From contig JAFGDS010000118.1 in assembly GCA_016931995.1 (NCBI GenBank), positions 1-64,000 on the forward strand: 64,000 nt of DNA, read 5' to 3'. Below are positions 1-7,462 of the stretch, one piece after another; the stretch's first letter is position 1, and every line of letters begins with the position of its first letter. Under the pieces are notes generated by a model. That model saw nothing but the letters and a program-made list of their open reading frames with translations. It ran no database searches and was not told the DNA's origin. Both the position numbers and the translations under genes were made by a program. This stretch comes from Pirellulales bacterium. Its GTDB lineage: Bacteria; Planctomycetota; Planctomycetia; Pirellulales; Thermoguttaceae.

Positions 1-123
1 AGGTCGTTTTCGGCCGAGCGGAAGGTCGAGGCCCTGCGGAAGAAGCTGGCCGACAAGAACGAAGTGATCGCCGAGTTGGTTGATGGAGGCGAATCTCCAG
101 GCAAAAAAAGAACTTGGGAACCC
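1..123 (+). pseudogene. IS3-like transposase OrfA, 3' end only
   Basis: The window opens inside a reading frame that ends at the TGA at 121-123. The visible residues are Lys/Glu-rich (AERKVEALRKKLADKNEVIA), as expected for the coiled-coil end of an IS3-family OrfA. A run of seven A at 103-109 lies near its end. The next reading frame is in the -1 phase, the usual arrangement for programmed -1 frameshifting to make OrfAB in IS3 elements. The start lies outside the window. Confidence 0.55.
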
Positions 124-977
124 TGACCGGACGCTGGGTTCCCCACGACACGCGCGACGAGGTCGTCGATTACGTCCGGCGTTGGAAAACGCGAACGAAG
201 ATTCCCGCCGCGCGGCTGGTCACCTGGCTGGGCCTGGGCGCGAGCAAGTTCGCCTCGTGGTGGCAGCGCTACGGCAAGGTCAACGGGCATAACGGTCCCG
301 TGCCGCGCGACCCCTGGCTGCTGCCCAGCAAGCGGGAGGCGATCGTCGTGTACCACGCGGCCCATCCGGGCAAAGGCTATCGGCGGTTGACGTACATGAT
401 GATGGACGCCGACGTGGTGGCCGCCAACCCGACGAGCGTCTGGCGCGTGCTGAAGTCGGCCGGCTGCCTCGACCGGGGGAATCGCGCCGAAAGCCGCAAA
501 AACCAGGGCTTTTCGCAACCCTTGCGGCCGCACGAACACTGGCGCGTGGATATCTCCCACGTCAACTCGGGCATGACGCCCGTGCGCACCAGCCCGTACT
601 ACCCGCGGAGCAACGGCAAGATCGAACGCTGGCACAAGACGCTCAAGGGCGATTGCCTGCGGCCGGGCACGCCGCTGTCGCTCGAGGACGCGCGACGGCT
701 GGTCACGCGGTTCGTCGCGCGGTACAATCACGTGCGGCTCCACGGCGCGTTGGGCTACGTGACGCCGGCCGACCGCCTGGCGGGCCGCCACGAGGCGATC
801 TTCGCCCAGCGCGATCGAAAACTCGACCGCGCCCGAGCCGAGCGCGCCCGCCGCCGCGAGACCCCGCGAGCGGACGCTACAAAACGAGAATCGCAGGACG
901 CGGCAACCAACAGAACAGAGGAGAGGCTAGCCGGGGAGTCCAGAGGGGCGGCAATGAGCGCCCTCCGGTCTGCGTGA
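114..977 (+). pseudogene. IS3-like transposase OrfB with internal deletion of the DDE core
   Basis: This is the catalytic half of an integrase-core (DDE) transposase, in the -1 frame relative to OrfA; the listed start is TTG. The N-terminal half (KGYRRLTYMM, then WRVLKSAGCL) is the HTH_21-like region. The catalytic core begins at HEHWRVDISHVN, with the first Asp. It then jumps directly to SGMTPVRTSPYYPRSNGKIE, which in full-length relatives lies just after the second catalytic Asp (DNG motif). Roughly 60-70 residues, including the second Asp, are therefore missing without loss of frame. The third acidic residue (KIERWHK) and the C-terminal YNxxRxH region remain. The product should be inactive. 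The C-terminus after about residue 225 is Arg-rich and probably not original. Confidence 0.7.
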
Positions 978-1085
978 ACGCAAACAATACCCGCGGCGCA
1001 GCCGCTCCCCACCCCTGACGGACATATCACCAACCACACCCACAATTCACTAACCCGCGAAAGCAAAAATTCCATTTCACGGTGA

Positions 1086-1241
1086 ACCAGGACATACTAC
1101 GTTACCGAGCTTTGCAGGTCTATCAGCAACCCCAAGATTATCCAGACGCTCGCCCGACACAGCACCATGGAACTGACCATGAAGGTACACGCCAAGGTCA
1201 ACCCGTCGGACGCGGCCACGGCCGTAAAAGGGTGCAAATAG
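1086..1241 (+). pseudogene. Tyrosine recombinase (phage-type integrase) C-terminal relic
   Basis: A 51-codon stretch closed by TAG reads like the end of a tyrosine site-specific recombinase: NPKIIQTLARHSTMELTMK corresponds to the family's box II region (LARHS, then LTM). The position where the catalytic Tyr is expected carries His (MKVHAKV), so even the surviving part is defective. There is no start codon and nothing upstream in frame. It lies about 95 bp upstream of tRNA-Arg, the classical insertion site of integrases, and downstream of transposase debris. I read it as the scar of an integrated element. Identification rests on motif similarity only. Confidence 0.55.
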
Positions 1242-1336
1242 GAACCAAAAAATTGAATAATCGTGCGACATCGGGCAACAAAACGATACGATCATCGAGA
1301 CGTAAGCCGTTTAATAGTAAGACTTTATGACTATTT

Positions 1337-1409
1337 GCGCCCGTAGCTCAATGGATAGAGCAGCGGACTTCTAATCCGCAGGTTGCTGGTTCGAGTCCAG
1401 CCGGGCGCG
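1337..1409 (+). tRNA. tRNA-Arg (anticodon UCU)
   Basis: A complete cloverleaf can be drawn. The acceptor stem GCGCCCG (1337-1343) pairs with CGGGCGC (1402-1408), with discriminator G1409. The anticodon stem GCGGA/TCCGC encloses loop CTTCTAA with anticodon TCT at 1370-1372. The T-arm is GCTGG-TTCGAGT-CCAGC (1385-1401). CCA is not encoded. It reads AGA codons. Confidence 0.96.
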
Positions 1410-1554
1410 CTGGGGGCGGGGGTGGGCTGGTCCCGGGGCGGTTGCGCCTTAGGTAATGTTCGGGAGGTCGCCGGGGTTTGCCGCACCCGTCCGGCTGGGG
1501 TAGGATGGTGGCCACCGCACACGCATCGTTCCCACCAACCCGCGAGGTCCCGCC

Positions 1555-2568
1555 ATGCGCGCCGCGCTTCTCAGCCGCACCGTCCCTGTTGTCGCGTTGC
1601 TCCTTTCCCTTATCTCCGGCGCTGGGGCAATTCGGGCTGGGGAGGTTTGGGTCGAGTACTCCGGCGGCCAGGGACCGGGCCAAGGCCGGCACATCGTCTT
1701 CGTCACCGGCGACGAGGAGTATCGCTCGGAGGAGTCGATGCCCATGCTGGCCAAGATCGCCGCCGCCCGCCATGGATTCAAATGCACCGTCCTGTTCGCG
1801 ATCAATCCCAAGGACGGCACGATCGACCCGATCGTCACGAACAATATCCCGGGCTTGGCCGCGCTCGACTCGGCCGACCTGATGGTCCTGTTCACGCGGT
1901 TTCGCGATCTTCCGCCGGAGCAGATGAAGCACGTGCTGGACTACGTCAACTCCGGCCGGCCGATCATCGCGTTGCGCACCGCGACGCATCCGTTTCGCTA
2001 TCCGGCCGACAGCCCGCTGGCCCAATGGAGCTTCGACGCGGCCGACGGCGGCTTCGGCGGCCGCGTGCTGGGGCAGACGTGGATCAACCATTACGGCAAC
2101 CACATGGGCACGAGCACCCGGGCGAAGGTGGTGCCCCAGAAGGCCGGCCATCCGGTGCTCCGCGGCGTGAGCCCCGTGTTCTGGGGCCCTTCGGACGTGT
2201 ACGGCGTGTTGCCGCTGCGGGGCGATTGCACGCCGCTGGTGATGGGCGAGGTGGCCGTGGGCAAAACGCCGGACGGACCGCCGCAGGAAGGCAAGATCCT
2301 CCAGCCAGTCGTCTGGATCAAAACCTACACCGGCGCGCAGGGCAAGCCCTCGCGCGTGCTCACCACGACCATGGGCCACTGCGACGACCTAAAAAGCGAG
2401 GACCTGCGGCGACTGCTGATCAACGCCTGTTATTGGGCCACGGGCCTCGCGGACAAAATTCCGCCCAAGGCGAACGTCGAGTATCTGTCCCCCTACGAGC
2501 CCAACGCGATGGGTTTTGGCGGTTTCAAAAAGGGCCTCAAGCCGGCGGACCACGCGATGGGAGACTGA
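1555..2568 (+). CDS. Secreted ThuA-domain protein
   Basis: The protein has 337 aa with an N-terminal signal peptide (about residues 1-28, hydrophobic core VVALLLSLISG, AxA-like cleavage). It is followed by a ThuA-like glutamine-amidotransferase-fold domain: HIVFVTGDEEYRSEESMPML, DLMVLFTRFRDLP and the WINHYGNHMGTS region are typical of planctomycete ThuA proteins. Family members sit in carbohydrate-use loci, but their biochemistry is mostly undefined. The nucleophile Cys of true amidotransferases is not evident. Putative location is the periplasm. It lies 145 bp after tRNA-Arg, and a repeat element separates it from the acyltransferase gene. Confidence 0.85.
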   Translation: MRAALLSRTVPVVALLLSLISGAGAIRAGEVWVEYSGGQGPGQGRHIVFVTGDEEYRSEESMPMLAKIAAARHGFKCTVLFAINPKDGTIDPIVTNNIPGLAALDSADLMVLFTRFRDLPPEQMKHVLDYVNSGRPIIALRTATHPFRYPADSPLAQWSFDAADGGFGGRVLGQTWINHYGNHMGTSTRAKVVPQKAGHPVLRGVSPVFWGPSDVYGVLPLRGDCTPLVMGEVAVGKTPDGPPQEGKILQPVVWIKTYTGAQGKPSRVLTTTMGHCDDLKSEDLRRLLINACYWATGLADKIPPKANVEYLSPYEPNAMGFGGFKKGLKPADHAMGD

Positions 2569-2612
2569 TGACAACGTCGGCACAGTGTGAAGACGGATAA
2601 TAATCCTTGATT

Positions 2613-2793
2613 CACCACGGAGACACGGAGAGCACGGAGGAAGGGCCTCCGCCGAACGGGGAGTTTTTCTCGATCCTCTTTCTTCGTTGTTTCGAGACGC
2701 CCAGACCGGAGTGGCAATGCTCAGTTTGCGAGAAGTCGCATGGTCGGTTTCGTAGCCTGAAATCCGCTCCGTGTCCTCCGTGTCTCCGTGGTG
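2613..2793. repeat. Family A inverted repeat (CACGGAG units), 181 bp
   Basis: The left arm at 2613-2640 consists of tandem 9-mers of the type CACGGAGA. The right arm at 2767-2793 is its reverse complement (CTCCGTGTCCTCCGTGTC...). The 126 bp between them has no coding potential I can support. Other copies are at 28154-28226 (complete) and 4092-4117 and 52459-52486 (single arms). Confidence 0.85.
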
Positions 2794-2882
2794 ATTCCCT
2801 TATCGTTTTTTAGCTTCGACGACGTTCTTGAATTCCACGGGCTTCCGCCCGATTCCTTGTCCAATAGACCGCGAGGGAAAAC

Positions 2883-4070
2883 ATGGCCACGGATCCACGT
2901 GTATCGAAGGAGCGGCTGGCGGGGGTTTCGGGAGCGAGCGCGGCGGCAGCGCCGCCAAGCGAGCGGGTGTTGTCGATCGACGCGCTGCGCGGGTTTGACA
3001 TGTTCTGGATCACCGGCGGGCATGGGATCCTCGTGGCGGTCGCGACCTTGTTCGTCTTCCCGCTGCCCGACTGGTTCGAGTACCAGATCAACCATCCCGA
3101 CTGGATTGGGTTTTCGGCCTGGGACATGATCATGCCGCTGTTCCTGTTCGTGGTCGGCGCGGTCATGCCGTTTTCGTTCGCCAAACGGATGGCCGCCGGC
3201 CAGGGCCGAGTGCAGTTGTATCGCAAAGTCGTCATCCGGACGCTCGTGCTCTTCGTGCTGGGCATGGCCGCGCAGGGCAACCTGTGCGACTGCAACCTCG
3301 ACACGCTGCACATTTTCTCCAACACGCTCCAGGCCATCGCCATGGGCTACCTGTTCTCGGCCATCCTGCTCATCGAGACGCCGCTGGTGGTGCAGATCCT
3401 CGCGACGGGCGGGCTCCTGGCGGGCTACTGGGCGCTGATGACCCAGGTGCCCATTCCGGATCTCGTGGCCGGCAATCCGGCCCATCCCGCCGGCACGCTC
3501 ACGGAAGACGTGAACTTCGCCATGTACGTCGATAAGCTCGTCTTCGGTCGCTTCCAGGATCAAACCACGTACACGTGGATCGTCAGCTCGCTGGGCTTCA
3601 TCGCCACGACCATGCTCGGCGTGTTCGCCGGCAAGCTCCTTCGGACCCGCGCCGCCGGCTGGGCCAAGGTGCTCTGGCTCGTGCTGCTGGGCGCGGCCTG
3701 CCTGGCGGGCGGCTGGGTTTGGAGTTACTACCTCCACTTCCCGATCATCAAGCACCTCTGGACCAGCTCGATGGTCCTCTGGTCCGGCGGCTGGTGCTAC
3801 TTGCTCCTGGCGCTCTTCTATCTTGTAATCGACGTCATCGGATGGCGCCGCTGGGCCTATCCGTTCATCGTGATCGGGTCCAACGCGATCTTCGCGTACA
3901 TGATAGTCCACTTCATCAACTTCGAGTCCATCGCCGGCACTGTCCTCGGCGGCGTGGCCAGCCACCTCCAGCCCGAATACGGCAAGGCCCTCCTGGCCAT
4001 CTCCGGCTTCGCCGTGCTGTGGCTCATGCTTTGGTACATGTACCGCAAACGGACCTTCCTGCGGATCTGA
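2883..4070 (+). CDS. DUF5009/HGSNAT-like multipass acyltransferase
   Basis: This 395-aa integral membrane protein has roughly ten hydrophobic segments. The N-terminal motif RVLSIDALRGFDMFWITGG is the signature of the heparan-alpha-glucosaminide N-acetyltransferase-like family (DUF5009/YeiB group). It is followed by FSAWDMIMPLFLFVVGAVMPF and the conserved NTLQAIAMGYL. Family members are thought to pass acyl groups across the membrane onto sugars; the substrate here cannot be told. The ATG at 2883 has GAGGG ten bases upstream. The context (ThuA before, glycosidase after, all on one strand) suggests glycan processing, but repeats separate the genes and they need not form an operon. Confidence 0.85.
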   Translation: MATDPRVSKERLAGVSGASAAAAPPSERVLSIDALRGFDMFWITGGHGILVAVATLFVFPLPDWFEYQINHPDWIGFSAWDMIMPLFLFVVGAVMPFSFAKRMAAGQGRVQLYRKVVIRTLVLFVLGMAAQGNLCDCNLDTLHIFSNTLQAIAMGYLFSAILLIETPLVVQILATGGLLAGYWALMTQVPIPDLVAGNPAHPAGTLTEDVNFAMYVDKLVFGRFQDQTTYTWIVSSLGFIATTMLGVFAGKLLRTRAAGWAKVLWLVLLGAACLAGGWVWSYYLHFPIIKHLWTSSMVLWSGGWCYLLLALFYLVIDVIGWRRWAYPFIVIGSNAIFAYMIVHFINFESIAGTVLGGVASHLQPEYGKALLAISGFAVLWLMLWYMYRKRTFLRI

Positions 4071-4091
4071 CTTGTAGCAAGACGGGGGGAT

Positions 4092-4117
4092 CACCACGGA
4101 GACGCGGAGGCACGGAG
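4092..4117. repeat. Family A single arm
   Basis: One arm of the CACGGAG-type repeat (TCACCACGGAGACGCGGAGG...). No matching inverted arm occurs before the next gene. Confidence 0.7.
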
Positions 4118-4150
4118 AGAGGCTTCCGCCGAGCGGTCAACCCACCGAAT

Positions 4151-4268
4151 GCCACTGACTCTGCTTGCGTGCCACTGGCTCTGCTTGTGTGCCACTGGCT
4201 CTGCTTGTGTGCCACTGGCTCTGCCAGTGCGCGTCAGCAAGGGCGCACTGGCGAAGCCAGTGGCACTC
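4151..4268. repeat. Family B repeat with a four-fold 20-bp tandem array
   Basis: Units starting at 4151, 4171, 4191 and 4211 are near-identical 20-mers of the form GCCACTGGCTCTGCTTGTGT. The last runs into the canonical hairpin CACTGGCTCTGCCAGTG. An inverted arm (GCACTGGCGAAGCCAGTGGC) follows at 4245-4264. Other family B copies are at 24875, 40328, 48822, 56514 and 63305, but only this one has the arm multiplied. Confidence 0.9.
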
Positions 4269-4355
4269 GGCACGAAACCGGACTTCATACTCCGGGCGCC
4301 TCAAGTTCTTCGAAATTCAACCTTCATGCAAGTCCTTTGGCCAAGACTGTGAATC

Positions 4356-6560
4356 ATGAGAATCACCCACGCGCATCAGTCCGTCGCTTTCGCGTTGGCG
4401 GCAATCCTAACATCGTTCTGTTCCAGGGGAGTCGCGAGCGACACGCCCTCGGCGACGTTCAACTCCCAGACCGGGCAGGTCGTTCTCACCAGCGGCCCTC
4501 TGGAATTGACGATCCAAACCCAGGGGCGGATCAATCCCCGCGGTCTTCGCGATCGCGCCAGCGGCCAGGTCTTTGCCGATCGCGATTACACGTGGGGCCA
4601 CAACGAGGCGCCAAAAATGGAGGGCCCGCCGACGATGGAGGCCCTGCCCGACGGAGGCCGCCGCGTCGCGCTTTCGGGTCGATTAAACAACATCGTGGTG
4701 GAGCAGATCTTCACCGCGCTGGCGGATCCGCCTGGCGCGATCCTCGAAGAAATCACCCTCCGCAATCCGTCCGATAAGCCAATCGACGCATCGAGCTTTC
4801 GCTGCGGCTTCGTGAAGCAGGTTCGCCAGGGCGAGACCTGGGCGCCCGACGCCCAGATCGTGCGGTTTTGCCCGGTGCCGTACCGGCGCGAGACGAACGG
4901 CCAGATGCAGGAGTTCCCGCTCAAGGAGGTGGTCCAACACGGCGTGACCTTCGGCGGTTGGATGGAGCCCCAGCAGCCCACGCCCATCTGGGGCGCGGAG
5001 GGCTGGGTGTGGACGATGGGCGACCGGACATTTCTCATCGCCAAGCACAACCCCGACGGCATGGAATGGTCGCTCATGGCGCCTTGCGTGCGCGGACAAG
5101 ACACGGGTATCCGTTTCGCCGGGGCGGGACAGTGGAAGTATGGGCATCCCGAGGGTTTGACCCAATTGAAGGCCGGCGCGGCGTATCGCTTCGGCCCGAC
5201 GCTCATCCAGGCGGTCCAGGGCGACTGGAAACAGGCGTACTATGCCTATCGCCGCTGGGTCGAGAGCCACGGCTGCAGGACGCCCGCCGGCTACAACCCG
5301 CCGGTGCATTGGAACGAACTGTACGACAACGAGTTTTACCCTCGCGCTTGCGCCCTGGGCGGACAGTTCTTCGGCACGGGCGGGAAGGGTTTCTGTCCGG
5401 AGTATTACGAAGCGAACAAGAAGCTCCAGAACGAGTTCTACACGCTCGAGCTGATGAAGGGCGAGGCGGCCAAGGCCAAGGAGCTGGGTTGCGAGGCGCT
5501 CTACATGGACCCCGGCTGGGAAGTGGGCCCGAGCCGACAGATCTGGGACGCCCAGCGCCTGGGCCCCATGGAGTCGTTCGTGAAGATGGCCCGCGAGGAG
5601 TACGGTTTGAAGGTCTCCTTGTGGTGTTCGCTCGGGGGCGTTCCGCCGACGATCGGCGATCCCTCGGCGTGTCCGCCGGAAGCCCGCACGCTCGACAAAG
5701 ACGGCAAGCCGGTCGAGTTCCTCACGTGTTTCGCCTCGCCGGCGTTTCTGGACACGAAAGCGAAGGAGTTGATCGCGCTGGCCCGCTGCGGCGCGGCCTT
5801 CTTCATGTTCGACTCGAATCAGTACTCCGGCCCCTGCCACGACAGGACGCACGGCCACGAGATTCCGTCCACGCGGGAGGAGCACGCCCGAGCCTTGCTC
5901 GAATTGGCGCGCCGGGTGAAGAAGGAATACCCCAACGTCCTGATCGAGGCGCACGATTTCGTCACGGGGCCGTGCGGCATCCATTACACGCCGACCTACT
6001 ACGGCTACGCCCGGCCGCATTCGTTCGATTGCCTCTGGGGCCACGAGTTCATGTGGAACTCGATGGACGATCTGCTGTCGCGCCGGGCGGTGAGCCTGTA
6101 CTACTACAATCTGGCCTACAGCATTCCACTTTATCTCCACGTCGGCCTGAAAACGGACAACGAGCAGGCCCTGGTCTTCTGGTGGTACGCCAGCACGTGC
6201 CGCCATTTGGGCGTGGGCGGCAAGCATCCCAATCCCGCCGTGTGGGAAGCCCAAAAGAAGGCCATGCGGACGTATCTGCCGCTCAAGCGGTTCTTCACGC
6301 AGGGCGCGTTCTACGGTCTCGATGAAATGACACACGCCCACACGCTGGCGGACCAGCGGGAGTGCGTCCTCAACTGTTTCAACCTGGACGACGCCCCGGC
6401 GACCAAAGAGGTGCGATTCCGCCCGGCCGATATCGGCCTGCCGGCTGGCAAAGTCGAGGTGGAAGGCGCCTTGCCGCGAACCGACGGCGATGAGATCGTC
6501 TTGCAAATGCCCCTGGCCGCGCGAGGACATCAGTTGGTTCGGGTGAAGAGCCGGCCATAG
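4356..6560 (+). CDS. Secreted clan-D (GH36/alpha-galactosidase-like) glycoside hydrolase
   Basis: The protein has 734 aa with a signal peptide (about 1-28, FALAAILTSFCSRGVAS). An N-terminal beta-sandwich region (to about 300) resembles GH36 supersandwich domains. A TIM-barrel-like part follows (ELGCEALYMDPGWEVGP, GLKVSLWCSLGGVPP, AAFFMFDSNQYSGPCHDRTH, LIEAHDF) and then a C-terminal beta domain. In GH27/36 enzymes the nucleophile Asp sits at a strand end such as FFMFDSNQ; D in that motif is the best candidate here. The substrate is unknown; alpha-galactoside is only the family default. It is probably periplasmic and could work with the upstream ThuA and acyltransferase products. Confidence 0.7.
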   Translation: MRITHAHQSVAFALAAILTSFCSRGVASDTPSATFNSQTGQVVLTSGPLELTIQTQGRINPRGLRDRASGQVFADRDYTWGHNEAPKMEGPPTMEALPDGGRRVALSGRLNNIVVEQIFTALADPPGAILEEITLRNPSDKPIDASSFRCGFVKQVRQGETWAPDAQIVRFCPVPYRRETNGQMQEFPLKEVVQHGVTFGGWMEPQQPTPIWGAEGWVWTMGDRTFLIAKHNPDGMEWSLMAPCVRGQDTGIRFAGAGQWKYGHPEGLTQLKAGAAYRFGPTLIQAVQGDWKQAYYAYRRWVESHGCRTPAGYNPPVHWNELYDNEFYPRACALGGQFFGTGGKGFCPEYYEANKKLQNEFYTLELMKGEAAKAKELGCEALYMDPGWEVGPSRQIWDAQRLGPMESFVKMAREEYGLKVSLWCSLGGVPPTIGDPSACPPEARTLDKDGKPVEFLTCFASPAFLDTKAKELIALARCGAAFFMFDSNQYSGPCHDRTHGHEIPSTREEHARALLELARRVKKEYPNVLIEAHDFVTGPCGIHYTPTYYGYARPHSFDCLWGHEFMWNSMDDLLSRRAVSLYYYNLAYSIPLYLHVGLKTDNEQALVFWWYASTCRHLGVGGKHPNPAVWEAQKKAMRTYLPLKRFFTQGAFYGLDEMTHAHTLADQRECVLNCFNLDDAPATKEVRFRPADIGLPAGKVEVEGALPRTDGDEIVLQMPLAARGHQLVRVKSRP

Positions 6561-6716
6561 GGGAAGACGCTCTCGCGGTTTCGCGATAGAAGGCGCCCTC
6601 GCGGCGTGTAAAAAACCCGCGAGCCCCTCCCCCCGAAAGGGCGAATAGCCCTTGCCGAGCCCCGGAGTGGATCATATTTTAGGATGTATCGTGGCGTTCC
6701 CGTTTCCCAACGGAAA

Positions 6717-6729
6717 GGAAACGGTTTCC
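6717..6729. promoter_or_regulatory. Possible operator upstream of the response-regulator gene
   Basis: A perfect 13-bp palindrome, GGAAAC-G-GTTTCC, lies 38 bp upstream of the response-regulator start. It overlaps a second, imperfect palindrome (GTTTCCCAACGGAAA). Position and symmetry suit autoregulation, but there is no second copy in the window to support it. Confidence 0.3.
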
Positions 6730-6767
6730 TAGGGATGATTGCCCCCCACGCGGCGGACTAGCTGCCC

Positions 6768-7460
6768 ATGGCCCGGGAAACGATTCTCGTCGTCGAGGAC
6801 GAGGCCGAAATCCAGGAGTTGTTGCGTTATAACCTGGCCAAGGAGGGCTATCGGGTTTGCCTGGCCTCCTCCGGCGAGCAGGCGTTGATGGCGGCCCAGA
6901 GCGAATCGCCGCAGTTGGTCCTGTTGGACCTGATGTTGCCGGGCATGGACGGCCTGGAGGTGTGCCGGATGCTCCGGCGGGGACGCCAGACGCAGTCCAT
7001 CCCCATCGTGATGCTCACCGCCAAGGGGGGTGAGGCCGACATTGTCGCCGGCCTCGAGCTGGGCGCGGACGACTACGTCACCAAGCCGTTTAGCCCCCGG
7101 GTGCTCCTGGCCCGGATCCGCGCCGTGCTGCGCCGCGCCGCCGACGCGGCCGCCGAGGAGGCCGAGTCCGAGTGCCTGTGCCGGCACGAGTTGCAGATCC
7201 ATCCGGGGCGTCACGAGGTCCTGGTGGGCGAGGAGTCGGTGGAGCTCACGTCGACGGAGTTCCGCGTGCTCTGGGCCCTGGCCCGGCGGCCCGGCTGGGT
7301 GCTCACGCGCCGCCAGATCTCCGAAGTGGTTCACGGGATGGATTATCCGGTGGCCGATCGCAGCGTGGACGTGCAGATTGTGGCGCTGCGCAGGAAGCTC
7401 CTGGACGCCGGCCGGCTCATCGAGACGGTCCGCGGCGTGGGATACCGATTCAAGGAGTGA
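6768..7460 (+). CDS. OmpR/PhoB-type response regulator
   Basis: The protein has 230 aa. The receiver domain (1-120) has the acidic pocket E10/D11, phosphoacceptor D54 in LVLLDLMLPGMDG, and the conserved Lys in GADDYVTKPFS. The C-terminal winged helix (about 135-230) has the OmpR signature ELTSTEFRVLWALARRPGWV and RTVRGVGYRF-type ending (IETVRGVGYRFKE). It is followed two bases later by its sensor kinase gene, so the pair is co-transcribed. The architecture matches PhoB, but no pst or phoU genes lie nearby, so phosphate as the signal is inference. Confidence 0.93.
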   Translation: MARETILVVEDEAEIQELLRYNLAKEGYRVCLASSGEQALMAAQSESPQLVLLDLMLPGMDGLEVCRMLRRGRQTQSIPIVMLTAKGGEADIVAGLELGADDYVTKPFSPRVLLARIRAVLRRAADAAAEEAESECLCRHELQIHPGRHEVLVGEESVELTSTEFRVLWALARRPGWVLTRRQISEVVHGMDYPVADRSVDVQIVALRRKLLDAGRLIETVRGVGYRFKE

Positions 7461-7462
7461 CC

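Noticed and set aside
4151-4230. CRISPR array
   Set aside because: Contiguous 20-bp units with no spacers; matches the dispersed family B hairpin.
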